Below, one piece after another: positions 8,987-20,383 of a stretch of DNA of 64,000 bases; within the stretch, counting starts at the first letter, position 1; every line of letters begins with the position of its first letter. The notes under the pieces are model-generated. The model did not search any database. It was not told the origin of the DNA and worked only from the letters and a program-made list of their open reading frames with translations. The DNA lies in the NCBI RefSeq assembly GCF_030056705.1, contig NZ_JASHIC010000023.1, positions 62,001-126,000 on the forward strand, read 5' to 3'. The DNA is from Flectobacillus longus (GTDB lineage Bacteria; Bacteroidota; Bacteroidia; Cytophagales; Spirosomataceae). The position numbers and the translations under genes are program-made.

Positions 8987-10021
8987 ATGAAAAAAGAATT
9001 ATTCTTATCGCTATCTCTGTCATTTTCTTATGTTGTAACGCAGGCTCAATGGGTGCAACAAAATATTAATACAACCGCTAGCTTCAGAACAGTACATGCT
9101 GTTTCTGAAAAGAATGTTTGGATAAGTGGTAGCAAAGGCACAATTGTAAGAACTACAGATGGCGGACAGCATTGGGAAGTAACCAAGGTTGCTAATGCTG
9201 AGAAACTAGACTTTAGAGACATTTATGCCTTCAACGAAAACGAAGCGATTATTGTGAGTGCTGGCGAAGCCTCTGAAGGTGCTGCCAAAATTTACCGTAC
9301 TGAGGATGCTGGACAAACTTGGAATTTAGCTTTCCAAACAGAAGAGAAGGGCGTGTTCTTTGATGGAATAGACTTTTGGGATAAAAAAACAGGGCTTGTT
9401 TTTTCAGATCCTATTGAAGGGCATTGGTACTTGCTCAAAACGATTGATGCTGGTAAAACTTGGCAAAAATTAACTACAACAGATTTGCCAGCCAACAAAG
9501 GCACTGAGGCAGCCTTTGCAGCTTCAGGGACAAGTATGGTTACCGTAGGTAAAAAACAAGCTTATATCTGTACTGGTGGAGCTGAGTCGGCACGAGTATT
9601 TAGAACTTTGAACCAAGGAAAAACTTGGGAGGTAATAGATACCCCTGTTCCTGCAGGTAAAGCATCGGGTTTATTTGGAATGAGGTTCTGGGATAATAAT
9701 CATGGTGTAGCTGTAGGCGGGGATTATTTAGAAGTTGAAAAAGACTTACCTAACGTATTGGTTACTACAGATGCAGGCAAAACTTGGCACTTAGAAGCTA
9801 ATACAAACCCTGTTGGCTTGAAGGAGGGAGTTGCTATTTTGCAAAAGAAAATCCTTGTTGCTGTTGGACCATCAGGTACAAGCTATTCGAAAGACTTTGG
9901 TAAAAGTTGGATTATGATTGATAAAACACCATTTCATGCTATCAGTATTGTTGGAAATAACGTGTGGGCAGTAGGAGGAAAAGGAATGATTGCACGCTTA
10001 AATATAGATTTTTTAAAGTAG
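8987..10021 (+). CDS. Secreted Ycf48-like / BNR beta-propeller protein
   Basis: Exported beta-propeller of 344 aa from the ATG at 8987. The signal peptide begins MKKELFLSLSLSFSYVVTQAQ-like, with cleavage after about residue 20. Repeated Asp-box/BNR-type turns are visible: RTTDGGQHWEV, RTEDAGQTWN, KTIDAGKTWQK, RTLNQGKTWEV and TTDAGKTWH. This pattern is typical of the Ycf48/photosystem II assembly-factor-like family, which in heterotrophs has no proven function. The longer frame from 8939 was rejected because it begins inside the preceding terminator and would bury the signal peptide. No catalytic residues were recognised. Confidence 0.82.
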   Translation: MKKELFLSLSLSFSYVVTQAQWVQQNINTTASFRTVHAVSEKNVWISGSKGTIVRTTDGGQHWEVTKVANAEKLDFRDIYAFNENEAIIVSAGEASEGAAKIYRTEDAGQTWNLAFQTEEKGVFFDGIDFWDKKTGLVFSDPIEGHWYLLKTIDAGKTWQKLTTTDLPANKGTEAAFAASGTSMVTVGKKQAYICTGGAESARVFRTLNQGKTWEVIDTPVPAGKASGLFGMRFWDNNHGVAVGGDYLEVEKDLPNVLVTTDAGKTWHLEANTNPVGLKEGVAILQKKILVAVGPSGTSYSKDFGKSWIMIDKTPFHAISIVGNNVWAVGGKGMIARLNIDFLK

Positions 10022-10048
10022 ATAATAAATATCTAAAACGAGTAAGCT

Positions 10049-10105
10049 AAGGGTAAAGTAAAAGAAATAGTATTTGATAGATACGTTTCCTTCTACTTTA
10101 CCCTT
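10049..10105. terminator. Inverted repeat between convergent genes, probable bidirectional terminator
   Basis: Two 12-bp arms (10049-10060 and 10094-10105) are perfectly complementary, with partial pairing extending inward. T-rich sequence follows on the plus side. It sits exactly between the convergent propeller and EamA genes. Confidence 0.6.
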
Positions 10106-10119
10106 TCTACATATAATTT

Positions 10120-11037
10120 TTATTTTCCTTTTACAGAAATCATCAACACGCCTATTAGGACTATTATGGTACCTCCTATTTGCCAAATACTGATAGGTTC
10201 GGCTAGAAACACATTTGCCATAATTATCGTGGCAACAGGCCCAATACTACCAATAATTGAGGCATTTCCTGAACCAATCTTTTTAATACCGTCTGAAATC
10301 ATAAATGAAGGAATCACCGTTGTGAATAATGCCATCACAAAAGAAAGCAGATAGGCTTCTTTAGGGTATGAAAACAAGCTAGGATGATTGGTCAGAAAGA
10401 AATGTCCCATCACAATAGCTGTTGAAATCAGCATAGCATAACAAGTAAATCGTAAAGAGCCAATCTTAGGAATCATCTCTCCACTTCCAATTAGATATAA
10501 AGCATAAGTCAAAGCACTCAGAAATACTAGAAATGATCCTACTAGTAAATCTTTTTGCATACCAATTTTTAAATCAGGAATAAAAGAAAAAAAAACGCCT
10601 AGATAGGTGACAATTAAAGCTAAATACTGGATTTTTGTAATTTTCTTTTTCAAAAAGATAGCTGATACAATAACTACAATCGTTGGATACAAGAAGAGAA
10701 TTAACCTTTCTACACTGGCTGTTACGTAGTTTAAGCCCCAAAAGTCAAATAATGCAGCCAAGTAATAGCCTACAATACCGATTAGTATCATTGTTATCCA
10801 CTCCTTATTGCTGAGTTTTGGTTTTTGTGTATCTTTTAAGTTTTTGAATACCAAAATACCCAAATAAAATGGTGCCGAAAAAAGCATTCTAAGGGCGAGT
10901 AGCGAAATAGTGTCTACGTGATAATGTAGATAGTTATATCGTACCAATACGGCCTTACCAGCAAAGGCTACCGCACCTACAAAAACAAGAATTACTCCTG
11001 CGAAATAACTGGACTTGTGGGTTGATTTTGTTTTCAT
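10120..11037 (-). CDS. EamA/DMT-family transporter
   Basis: Inner-membrane drug/metabolite transporter of 305 aa with about ten predicted membrane helices in two EamA repeats (about 12-150 and 165-300). The second repeat carries the usual GPVATIIMANVFLAEPIS stretch. The substrate is unknown; members export amino acids, nucleotides or other metabolites. A structured region followed by a minus-strand terminator lies only about 70 nt upstream of the start, so transcription attenuation is possible (see 11105-11216). It is convergent with the propeller gene. Confidence 0.85.
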   Translation of the reverse strand: MKTKSTHKSSYFAGVILVFVGAVAFAGKAVLVRYNYLHYHVDTISLLALRMLFSAPFYLGILVFKNLKDTQKPKLSNKEWITMILIGIVGYYLAALFDFWGLNYVTASVERLILFLYPTIVVIVSAIFLKKKITKIQYLALIVTYLGVFFSFIPDLKIGMQKDLLVGSFLVFLSALTYALYLIGSGEMIPKIGSLRFTCYAMLISTAIVMGHFFLTNHPSLFSYPKEAYLLSFVMALFTTVIPSFMISDGIKKIGSGNASIIGSIGPVATIIMANVFLAEPISIWQIGGTIIVLIGVLMISVKGK

Positions 11038-11104
11038 CTAGTTTGTAAACTTTGTGCGATAAGAAATTAGTTTAGTTATGAAAGACTCTTACGCTTATCG
11101 CAAA

Positions 11105-11141
11105 ACAAAAAAGAGCCTTCCTTATGCAGAAAGACTCTTTT
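11105..11141 (-). terminator. Minus-strand terminator between der and the EamA gene
   Basis: A 14-bp imperfect stem (11109-11122 with 11128-11141). Its two mismatches become G-U only on the minus strand, where it is followed by TTTTGTTTTG. It either ends the der transcript or acts as a conditional terminator in the leader of the EamA gene. Confidence 0.72.
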
Positions 11142-11146
11142 GAGTA

Positions 11147-11216
11147 GTACTTTTTACCCATGACAAACCTTCCTACAACAGAAAACTGTTGAGCCAGAGT
11201 GTCATGATAAAAGTAC
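11147..11216 (-). ncRNA. Candidate structured RNA element upstream of the EamA transporter
   Basis: On either strand this folds into nested stems: an 8-bp outer stem of GTACTTTT with AAAAGTAC, a small internal loop, a 7-bp stem of CATGACA with TGTCATG, two asymmetric unpaired stretches (11166-11175 and 11192-11199), and a 6-bp hairpin CAACAG-AAAA-CTGTTG. On the minus strand it lies just before the terminator at 11105-11141, which precedes the transporter gene. That order resembles a riboswitch or attenuator. I could not match it to a known class, and it may simply be 3'-UTR structure of der. Confidence 0.4.
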
Positions 11217-11273
11217 AATTGTAAGCCATATTCGTAAAGACAATTCTATCAGTTTTAGCTGATTGTCATTTTC

Positions 11274-12596
11274 TTATTTTTTTCTAAAGAATAATTGAAT
11301 TGGAACTCCAGTGAAATCAAAGTGCTCACGCATTTTATTTTCCAAATAGCGTTCATAACTTTCTCTAATGTACTGTGGTAAGTTACAAAATAACACAAAA
11401 GCTGGTGATTTGGTTGGCAATTGTGTCAAGTATTTAATTTTGATGTATTTACCTTTCCATGCTGGAGGAGGGTAGTTTTCGATTACTTGAAGCATAACAT
11501 CATTTAGTTTAGATGTTGGAATACGCTTCGTTTTGTTTTCGTACACCTCTAATACCTTTTCTACAGCTTGGAAAATACGTACTTTATCTTTTACCGAGGT
11601 AAAAATCATTGGCATATAATTGAGAGGAGCCAAACGCTGACGAATAGCATCTTCCAGACGCTTTGACGTCATAGAATCCTTTTCAACCAAATCCCATTTG
11701 TTAATCATTAATACAATACCTTTTTTCGCACGGTCGGCCATCGAAATGATGTTCATATCTTGTGCCTGCAAGCCCGTAAGAGGGTCAATGGTAGTGGCAT
11801 CAATCACAACAACTGCGATGTCACATTCTTCCATCGCTTTTAATGAACGAAGAATAGAGTAATATTCTAAGTTATCATCAATTTTGGCTTTGCGACGAAT
11901 CCCTGCTGTATCTGTAATGATAAACTCTTTTCCATACAAGGTATAGTGATTGTCGATTGCATCGCGTGTTGTTCCTGCCATATCAGTAACAATACTTCTT
12001 TGCTTACCTAATAAAGCATTCAAGAATGAAGATTTTCCCACATTCGGTTTACCTAAAATAGCGATTTTAGGAATATCTTGATGAGGATTTTCAACGCCTT
12101 CTTCTTTAAAATGACTTACAATGCCATCTAGTAAATCGCCTGTACCCGAACCATTTTCGGCAGAAATAGCAAAAGGTTCGCCCATGCCTAATTCATAGAA
12201 CTCTACTGCTGTCAAGCCTTTTTCGAATGTATCTGCTTTGTTGGCAGCGATATAAACGGGCTTTTTTGAACGACGCAATACATTGGCAAAATCCTTATCC
12301 AAATCGGTAATACCCGAATGGCAATCTACTACAAATAATAACACATCTGCTTCGTCGATAGCTAATTCTACTTGTTCACGAATTGCCCCTTCGAATGTGT
12401 CTTCTGACCCGTGCACGTATCCACCTGTATCAATAACGGTAAAGTATTTACCTGTCCACTCGCCAAAACCGTAGTGACGGTCACGAGTTACACCAGATAC
12501 GTTGTCCATAATCGCCTTCTTTTGTTCGATAAAGCGGTTGAATAATGTAGATTTACCCACGTTTGGGCGACCTACAATCGCTAAGATATTTGACAT
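11274..12596 (-). CDS. der: Ribosome biogenesis GTPase Der (EngA)
   Basis: Double-GTPase needed for 50S subunit assembly. At 440 aa it has the normal family length. G domain 1 has GRPNVGKST at 9-17, DTGG at 56-59 and NKAD at 119-122. G domain 2 has GKPNVGKSS at 182-190, DTAG and NKWD. The C-terminal KH-like domain follows from about residue 350 (ENYPPPAWKGKYIKIKYLTQ region). It lies downstream of era on the same strand with a 231-bp gap, so they may share transcription or have separate promoters. Confidence 0.97.
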   Translation of the reverse strand: MSNILAIVGRPNVGKSTLFNRFIEQKKAIMDNVSGVTRDRHYGFGEWTGKYFTVIDTGGYVHGSEDTFEGAIREQVELAIDEADVLLFVVDCHSGITDLDKDFANVLRRSKKPVYIAANKADTFEKGLTAVEFYELGMGEPFAISAENGSGTGDLLDGIVSHFKEEGVENPHQDIPKIAILGKPNVGKSSFLNALLGKQRSIVTDMAGTTRDAIDNHYTLYGKEFIITDTAGIRRKAKIDDNLEYYSILRSLKAMEECDIAVVVIDATTIDPLTGLQAQDMNIISMADRAKKGIVLMINKWDLVEKDSMTSKRLEDAIRQRLAPLNYMPMIFTSVKDKVRIFQAVEKVLEVYENKTKRIPTSKLNDVMLQVIENYPPPAWKGKYIKIKYLTQLPTKSPAFVLFCNLPQYIRESYERYLENKMREHFDFTGVPIQLFFRKK

Positions 12597-12827
12597 TTTG
12601 TTGGTTGTTTGAGCTGTTTCCCCAATTCATCCTGTCGAGCTTGTCATTGCAAGAAGGTTGTTAGAAATGGAGCACCTCTGGTTAAAAATAAATCTATGAC
12701 ACGAAGGTCATTAAAATCCTAATTGGATTGTTGGTTATTGGCAGTCAGTATTTAAAAAAAGACACTTTCGACTGATTACCTAAAGCCTTTCGTCAAAATA
12801 GGAGAGTAGCACGACTACTTGTGCTCA

Positions 12828-13733
12828 TTAATCTTGGCTATAGCCAAACTGCTTGAGCTTTTGGGCTTTCGAACGCCACTCTGGTTCGACTTTCACAAAT
12901 TGTTCTAAGAACACTTTTTTACCAAAGAATCTCTCTAATTCTTCACGAGCTTGGGTTCCAACTTTTTTGATAGATTCCCCTTTGTGACCAATAATAATGG
13001 CACGTTGGGTTACACGCTCCACGTAGATTTCTGATGAAATTCTGATAATATGATCTTCCTCTTTAAATGCTGTAATAGCAACTTCGCAAGAGTAGGGAAT
13101 TTCTTTTTTATAGTTTTTGAAAATTTTCTCACGAATAATTTCCGAAGCAAAAAAGCGTTCTGGCTTATCTGTCAATTCATCCTTTTCGAAATATGGAGGA
13201 TGATTAGGAAGACTGTCTACGATAGTATCAAAAATAGAGCCTATATTCTTTTGACTAAGTGCCGAAATTGGAATAATTGCTTGCGTTGGGAAACGTTCAC
13301 GCCAGTGAGCAATTTTTTCTTGTACTTGTTCTTCTGTTGCCAAATCAATTTTATTAATTAGCAAAAGTACAGGAACATGATTGATGCGTGCTAGTTTGTT
13401 GATTACATCATCTTCGTCATATTTTTCGAAAATATCAGTAACAAACAAAATAATGTCTGCGTCCTCTAAAGAACTATGCACAAAACTCATCATAGATTTG
13501 TGTAGCTCGTATTTAGGCAAAATAATGCCTGGAGTATCAGAATAAACTAACTGAAAATCTACTCCATTATGTTGTCCATTCAAAATCCCCATAATACGAT
13601 GGCGAGTTGTTTGGGCTTTGGAAGTGATGATAGAAAGACGTTCACCTACCAAAACATTCATTAAGGTAGATTTACCCACGTTGGGTTTGCCAATAATGCT
13701 GACAAAGCCAGCTTTGTGATTGATTTGTTCCAT
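12828..13733 (-). CDS. era: GTPase Era
   Basis: Essential GTPase that binds the 3' end of 16S rRNA during 30S maturation. The 301-aa protein has GKPNVGKST at 15-23, DTPG, and NKID in the G domain (about 1-170), followed by a type-2 KH domain. The RNA-binding loop of that domain reads GHKGESIKKVG. It is the upstream partner of der on the minus strand, so the two ribosome-assembly GTPases sit together, with the initiator tRNA gene just upstream. Confidence 0.97.
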   Translation of the reverse strand: MEQINHKAGFVSIIGKPNVGKSTLMNVLVGERLSIITSKAQTTRHRIMGILNGQHNGVDFQLVYSDTPGIILPKYELHKSMMSFVHSSLEDADIILFVTDIFEKYDEDDVINKLARINHVPVLLLINKIDLATEEQVQEKIAHWRERFPTQAIIPISALSQKNIGSIFDTIVDSLPNHPPYFEKDELTDKPERFFASEIIREKIFKNYKKEIPYSCEVAITAFKEEDHIIRISSEIYVERVTQRAIIIGHKGESIKKVGTQAREELERFFGKKVFLEQFVKVEPEWRSKAQKLKQFGYSQD

Positions 13734-13862
13734 GACTAGTCCACGATTACCCTTGTCATGTTAATGGAGTCCCGTACAAGATAAGAAAACTCTATCCAGG
13801 ATTTAGAATGGATTAACCACTGTTTTCTAAATTCCCTAATGATGAGTGTTTTGATGATGCTC

Positions 13863-13893
13863 GGGAGTTACCGTATCGGGCGATACAGCTCCC
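13863..13893. repeat. Small GC-rich hairpin between tRNA and era
   Basis: GGGAG pairs with CTCCC and GTATCG with CGATAC around a 2-nt tip, with small internal loops. It is distinctly more GC-rich than its surroundings. It could be a REP-like palindrome or transcript structure; no second copy was noticed in the window. Confidence 0.35.
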
Positions 13894-13920
13894 TATGGAA
13901 TGACAACGATAAATTATTAA

Positions 13921-13954
13921 AAAATAAAAAGACGAGCCATACTAGCTCGTCTTT
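13921..13954 (-). terminator. Terminator of the initiator tRNA gene
   Basis: A perfect 10-bp stem (13928-13937 with 13945-13954) enclosing a 7-nt loop. On the minus strand it is followed by TTTTATTTT, just downstream of the tRNA. Confidence 0.85.
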
Positions 13955-13960
13955 GCCTTG

Positions 13961-14033
<73 letters not shown>

Positions 14034-14062
14034 GTGTTGTTTTTGTGTTTGTTACTGGGTTG

Positions 14063-14094
14063 CAAAATTAGGGAGTTGAAACGTTAAATGCAAA
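14063..14094 (-). promoter_or_regulatory. Promoter of the initiator tRNA gene
   Basis: Minus strand: TTTG (14091-14094), a 20-bp spacer, then TAATTTTG (14063-14070). Both are exact matches to the Bacteroidota -33/-7 pattern. The mature tRNA begins 30 bp downstream. Confidence 0.68.
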
Positions 14095-14202
14095 CTATTG
14101 AGAAAGAAATTTTTAAAATTTTTAAAAATAATTTGCAAGTATTTGTATTTCAGATTGTTAAAAATGTAAAATTTTTCAAAAAATATCTGTGATTATCTCA
14201 GA

Positions 14203-14264
14203 ATTTCATAAAAAACAAAAAAGGAGGGCTCCTTGGAACTCTCCTTTTTTGTTTTTTATGAAAT
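14203..14264 (-). terminator. Terminator after the ABC ATPase gene
   Basis: A perfect 24-bp inverted repeat (14203-14226 with 14241-14264) enclosing 14 nt. Its GC-rich apex GGAG/CTCC is followed by a run of six T, giving a typical U tract in either direction. Confidence 0.85.
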
Positions 14265-14294
14265 GTACACCATGAAAATGGACAAAATCAGCTA

Positions 14295-15005
14295 CTAAAA
14301 CATGCCTTTTGCCTTACGGACATCTGGATTTACCTTGTCACTTTCTACCAAGCCATCTCTCAAACGTAAAATTCGGTGTGCGTATTGAGCAATATCATCT
14401 TCGTGAGTTACCATTACAATCGTATTGCCTTTTGAGTGTAATTGGTCGAACAAATCCATGATTTCATAAGAGGTTTTACTATCAAGGTTACCTGTTGGCT
14501 CATCGGCAAGTAGGATAGAAGGGTCGTTAACCAAGGCTCTGGCGATAGCCACACGCTGGCGCTGACCACCTGAAAGCTCATTGGGTTTGTGACCTGCACG
14601 GTTTTCTAAACCAACTCCTTTGAGAGCGAGCATCGCTTTTTCGATACGGTCGGCTTTTGAATAACCTGCATAAATTAATGGCAGAGCTACATTTTCCAAT
14701 GAAGACTGACGAGGCAATAGGTTAAAGGTTTGAAATACGAAGCCGATTTCTTTGTTACGAACCGTTGCCAAAGCATCATCGCTCATTTTACTCACATCTT
14801 GTCCATTCAAAATATATTGTCCCGAAGTAGGTGTATCCAAACAGCCAACAATATTCATTAAGGTAGATTTACCCGAACCCGAAGGTCCCATAAATGCCAC
14901 ATATTCTCCTTTGTTGACAGAAATAGAAATCGACTTGAGTGCGTCTATTACCTCTTCGCCCATGATATAGCGCTTTGAAATATTGGTAGTTTCAATAATT
15001 TTCAT
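14295..15005 (-). CDS. ABC transporter ATP-binding protein (LolD/MacB type)
   Basis: Cytoplasmic ATPase of an ABC system of the LolCDE/MacB/FtsE-like group. From the ATG at 15005 it has 236 aa, with Walker [10 protein letters not shown] at 40-48, Q loop at about 92, signature LSGGQRQR at 144-151 and Walker [14 protein letters not shown] at 164-176. The 14-residue N-terminal extension of the longer frame (from 15047) is not family-like and was dropped. No permease gene is adjacent, so its membrane partner (a FtsX/MacB-type protein) must be elsewhere. The next gene upstream encodes an unrelated-looking membrane/TPR protein. Confidence 0.88.
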   Translation of the reverse strand: MKIIETTNISKRYIMGEEVIDALKSISISVNKGEYVAFMGPSGSGKSTLMNIVGCLDTPTSGQYILNGQDVSKMSDDALATVRNKEIGFVFQTFNLLPRQSSLENVALPLIYAGYSKADRIEKAMLALKGVGLENRAGHKPNELSGGQRQRVAIARALVNDPSILLADEPTGNLDSKTSYEIMDLFDQLHSKGNTIVMVTHEDDIAQYAHRILRLRDGLVESDKVNPDVRKAKGMF

Positions 15006-15094
15006 GAATGTTTGAATGGTTAAAGTGAAAGTAAACTCCTCATACAATAGGTAAAAGGAGACTTGAGCTTTTTTCCTAAAACAAACATAGTTAT

Positions 15095-17539
15095 TTATTG
15101 AAAACTAGCACTTTGTTTTTCGATAAGAGCGATTTTAGCTTGATATTGAGGCAGAAAACGCTGATAATCGGTAGGGAAGCGTTTTTGAAGTTCTTTCAAG
15201 GCATCTTTGGCATAAGTTCCCATTCCAATCGAAAGGCTTTGTAATATATACATTTGCCAGATAGCAGAATTATCTTTTCGCCATTTTAACGCATTATTTA
15301 AGATGCGATAAGCTTCTTCCGGTTTTTTATTATTGTTATAAAAAACACTCACTTTTTCCAAGACTTTTTCATTGAGAGGATGCTGATATATTGCCAACTG
15401 AGCAGCTTTAGCATCTACAATATTTTCGGAAAAGGTGTCGCTGGTGCTCTCTTTTTTGACCAATGTATTTAACAGCACTTGGTAATACTGTGTTTTGCTT
15501 GAACTGGTATCTGAGCTTGCCCAAGCTTGTAATTGTTCAAAAGTAAGCTGTTTGTCACCTTTGTAGAATTGTTGCATAGCATGGGCAAATTCTAAATCTT
15601 CTGAATATTGGTCATTTTCGGCTTTTTGTGCGAAGTCACGTAGCGGAATCAAAGCGCCAAGACTTTTCTGAAATAAAGCCGCATTGTAAATCCAAGCAAA
15701 AGTAGATACATCCAAGGCTTTTTGTTGGTTGGCTGAAACCTGAACCACCTCAGCTTGAGCTTGCGTACTTAGTTTAAGAGCAAGTGCGTTGGCCTGATAG
15801 CTTGGATAATCAATTGCTTTGAGCTGTTGCGTATATTCTTTTTGAGTAGCCAGTTTACCATTTTTTGCCCAAAATGCTACCAAATTACTAGCAGTAATAG
15901 GGGAATTGTTAGAAAACTCTTGAGCTTTTTCTAAATAAATCAAACTGGAATCTAGTTGTTTTGCTTTGTTATAGAGATACGCTAAGTTCGTAAGAATTTC
16001 AGTGTTTTGAGGAAATAGTTTACTGGCTTCTTTGAGGGTAAACATAGCGTCAAAAAAGCGATCACGGTCAGAGAAAGAGCGAGCAAGACCTTCGTAAGCA
16101 TAAGGTGAAGGGTTTTTGGCTAAAGCTTTCTTAAAATAAATGGCTGCGGTTTCGTTGTCATTTTGTAAGAGTGCCAAGCTCGCAAGAGCGTAGTTGGTTT
16201 TATGATTTCTGAATTCTGCTCCTAAGGCCTGTTTGTATGCAACCTCTGCGAACCGATAATCATGATTTGCAACTTGATGGTCACCTAATGAATTATAGTA
16301 GGATGCCACCGCTTGATTAAGCGTGTAGAATGATTTCATTGAAAACAATGCCACCAAAATAATCAACGCCATGATACGAAATACATAAATAGGCAAACTC
16401 AATGGCTTGTATAATACTTTCGAAACGGGTAAACCTTGTTGGAAAAGTCCATAAAAATTAGAAAGTACATACAACAGGAATAGCATACCCATAACCAAGT
16501 TGGAATAGGTAATAATGTCTTCCCAGACCTCTATCATCGGGTCATTGGCGGTTGCGAAAGCATAAAAAATTCCTGAGATACTTAAAATTGCTAAACCAAT
16601 ATATATCAAGGCTGTAGCAAACTCGTGGTTGAGTACCTTTGCTGCCAAAATCATACGGTCAGTGATACTCCAAATCCCTAATATCGTAGATACTCCAAAT
16701 AGCAGAAATGGATTGAGATAAAGCATATCCCAATCGATTACTTTGTTGTTGTGAAGAAAAACCAACAGTATGTTAATCCAATAAATCAGTGTAAGTACCA
16801 CAAAATTGAGTAGATTTTGCGAGCCTTGAGCGCGTGTACTGATAAAAACAAACCATTTGGGAATCTCGTAAGCAATTCCAAAGGCAAATAGAGCACCCAA
16901 AATAAAAACTTGGGGAATGAGTTGAGTAGAAAAGTGAGTAATTGCACTTAAATAAGAAGATAGTTTAATCAAAATGCTTCCTATTACAAGCCAATATATT
17001 ACAAAAGCGATAAAACGTATGAGGGCTGAGGTATTTCGTTTGAAGGCATGAAAAAAGTAACTCAAGCCCGCAAAACCAAGAATTATACCGAATCCTACCC
17101 AATTTCCTGTACGATTGAGAAACAAATCCCATTGTAGAGTCATAAGAAGAAATACACTTAATCCTGTAAAAATTAAATACCAAGTACGAGAAATGAAGGT
17201 AATTCCAGTATGAATTAATGAAAATGCGACAATAATTAAAATAGTAAAAATCCAAGATGCTTCTATATTAATACGCATAGTAGAAGCCAAAAACTGCTCA
17301 CGAATAATATATGCTTTGCTAGGAATATGCAACATTCCATCGGCACTTTGGGCTGGGTCGAGGCTGATGGTAATATCATCTAGTTCGCTTAAGATGTCCC
17401 AATGAATGACATTTTCTAGATAATTGACATAGTAATAGGCCAAACCAACCAAGCTAGCCAGTAGAAGAGCGAGTGCAGAGAGAAAAAGCCACTGAGTATT
17501 TTTTTGCCAATGTTTCCAAAAAGCGAAAGAATGATTCAT
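15095..17539 (-). CDS. Large multi-pass membrane protein with C-terminal TPR repeats
   Basis: Inner-membrane protein of 814 aa from the ATG at 17539 ([12 protein letters not shown]). The earlier in-frame start lacks support. The first 430 or so residues contain roughly a dozen hydrophobic helices with an early soluble loop (about 45-85). From about residue 440 several tetratricopeptide-like units follow ([69 protein letters not shown]). I recognise no catalytic motif and no family name. A scaffold or assembly role at the membrane is only a guess. It lies 89 bp upstream of the ABC ATPase on the same strand and might form an operon with it. Confidence 0.7.
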   Translation of the reverse strand: MNHSFAFWKHWQKNTQWLFLSALALLLASLVGLAYYYVNYLENVIHWDILSELDDITISLDPAQSADGMLHIPSKAYIIREQFLASTMRINIEASWIFTILIIVAFSLIHTGITFISRTWYLIFTGLSVFLLMTLQWDLFLNRTGNWVGFGIILGFAGLSYFFHAFKRNTSALIRFIAFVIYWLVIGSILIKLSSYLSAITHFSTQLIPQVFILGALFAFGIAYEIPKWFVFISTRAQGSQNLLNFVVLTLIYWINILLVFLHNNKVIDWDMLYLNPFLLFGVSTILGIWSITDRMILAAKVLNHEFATALIYIGLAILSISGIFYAFATANDPMIEVWEDIITYSNLVMGMLFLLYVLSNFYGLFQQGLPVSKVLYKPLSLPIYVFRIMALIILVALFSMKSFYTLNQAVASYYNSLGDHQVANHDYRFAEVAYKQALGAEFRNHKTNYALASLALLQNDNETAAIYFKKALAKNPSPYAYEGLARSFSDRDRFFDAMFTLKEASKLFPQNTEILTNLAYLYNKAKQLDSSLIYLEKAQEFSNNSPITASNLVAFWAKNGKLATQKEYTQQLKAIDYPSYQANALALKLSTQAQAEVVQVSANQQKALDVSTFAWIYNAALFQKSLGALIPLRDFAQKAENDQYSEDLEFAHAMQQFYKGDKQLTFEQLQAWASSDTSSSKTQYYQVLLNTLVKKESTSDTFSENIVDAKAAQLAIYQHPLNEKVLEKVSVFYNNNKKPEEAYRILNNALKWRKDNSAIWQMYILQSLSIGMGTYAKDALKELQKRFPTDYQRFLPQYQAKIALIEKQSASFQ

Positions 17540-19570
<2,031 letters not shown>

Positions 19571-19582
19571 TTTGGAAATTTG

Positions 19583-19619
19583 AAAATGTGTCAGTTTGAA
19601 CAGAATTGACACATTTTTG
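19583..19619 (+). terminator. Intra-operon hairpin between atpD and atpC
   Basis: An 11-bp perfect stem (19583-19593 with 19607-19617) encloses a 13-nt loop and is followed by TGATTTG. It resembles a weak terminator 13 nt after the atpD stop and 54 nt before atpC. It could trim the atpC transcript level or stabilise the atpD 3' end. Confidence 0.55.
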
Positions 19620-19672
19620 ATTTGAATTCTCTTCAAATTTTCAGCTTCTCAAATTTTCAAATTCTTATAGAA

Positions 19673-19903
19673 ATGAACTTACAAATTATTACTCCGGATA
19701 AGACGGTTTTCTCTGGTGAAGTATCAGTGGTAACCTTGCCTGGAACTAATGGTTCTTTCCAAATTTTGAAAGACCACGCCCCAATCGTTTCTACGTTGGG
19801 TAAAGGCACTTTGATGGCTGATAAGCAAGAATTTACAATCGACGGCGGAGTGGTTGAAGTAGTTAACAACAAAGTGCTAGTTTTGGCCGAAGCTGTTTTG
19901 TAA
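19673..19903 (+). CDS. atpC: F1Fo ATP synthase subunit epsilon (short form)
   Basis: Central-stalk subunit of 76 aa from the ATG at 19673 (MNLQIITPDKTVFSGE). It contains only the N-terminal beta-sandwich domain, with VVTLPGTNGSFQILKDHAPIVSTLGKG typical of epsilon. The inhibitory C-terminal helical domain (about 50 residues in E. coli) is absent. Short epsilons of this size are usual in Bacteroidota, so this is not a truncation. The longer upstream frame (from 19622) reads through AT-rich repeats and is rejected. Confidence 0.93.
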   Translation: MNLQIITPDKTVFSGEVSVVTLPGTNGSFQILKDHAPIVSTLGKGTLMADKQEFTIDGGVVEVVNNKVLVLAEAVL

Positions 19904-19925
19904 TTTGCTTTACAATGCCTTCTTC

Positions 19926-19964
19926 AAAAGCGATACAGTCTGACTGTGTCGCTTTTTGTTTTTT
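19926..19964 (+). terminator. Terminator after atpC
   Basis: A 12-bp stem with one G-U pair (19926-19937 with 19945-19956) and a 7-nt loop, followed by TGTTTTTT. Confidence 0.85.
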
Positions 19965-20383
19965 ATATGTTTCTACAGTTATTTATTTCTTCCCAAATCT
20001 AAACTTACTTTTTCTTCGTAGATATTTTCAGAACACTTCAGATAAGTAAAAAAAGTTAGCTGTTATTAGTGTATTAGTTATTTTAGAATGCTTTCATAAT
20101 CATCTGAAGAATACTACCAAAATCTGCCGCAGATATACTGTTAATTTAATCTTTTTTGCCGTATGGAAGTAACCAACCCATGGATAAATGATTACTATAT
20201 CTCAAGCTTTTAGTTAATTTTTATCTGGAGTCTTAGCGTGCTGTTGTTGTTTTGAGGCTTTTACTCCTGTTAACCATTCTTAGTTCTTAAAATTTGAATC
20301 CTTTATTGTAAAAATATTGGTGATGCTCCTTTGCATTCACCCTGATACTTTATTGTCCTTATTTACTAACCTTATTTTGTTTT
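19965..20383. other. Intergenic region upstream of the lipid-modification operon
   Basis: About 420 bp without an ORF, tRNA or clear repeat. No convincing TAnnTTTG promoter was found for the downstream operon. Confidence 0.5.

Noticed and set aside
15006-15047. 14-codon extension of the ABC ATPase
   Set aside because: The residues [14 protein letters not shown] are not family-like, and [13 protein letters not shown] at 15005 is a typical start for this group.
19622-19672. 17-codon extension of AtpC
   Set aside because: It is encoded by AT-rich repeats in the intergenic spacer; epsilon subunits start near MNLQIITPDK.
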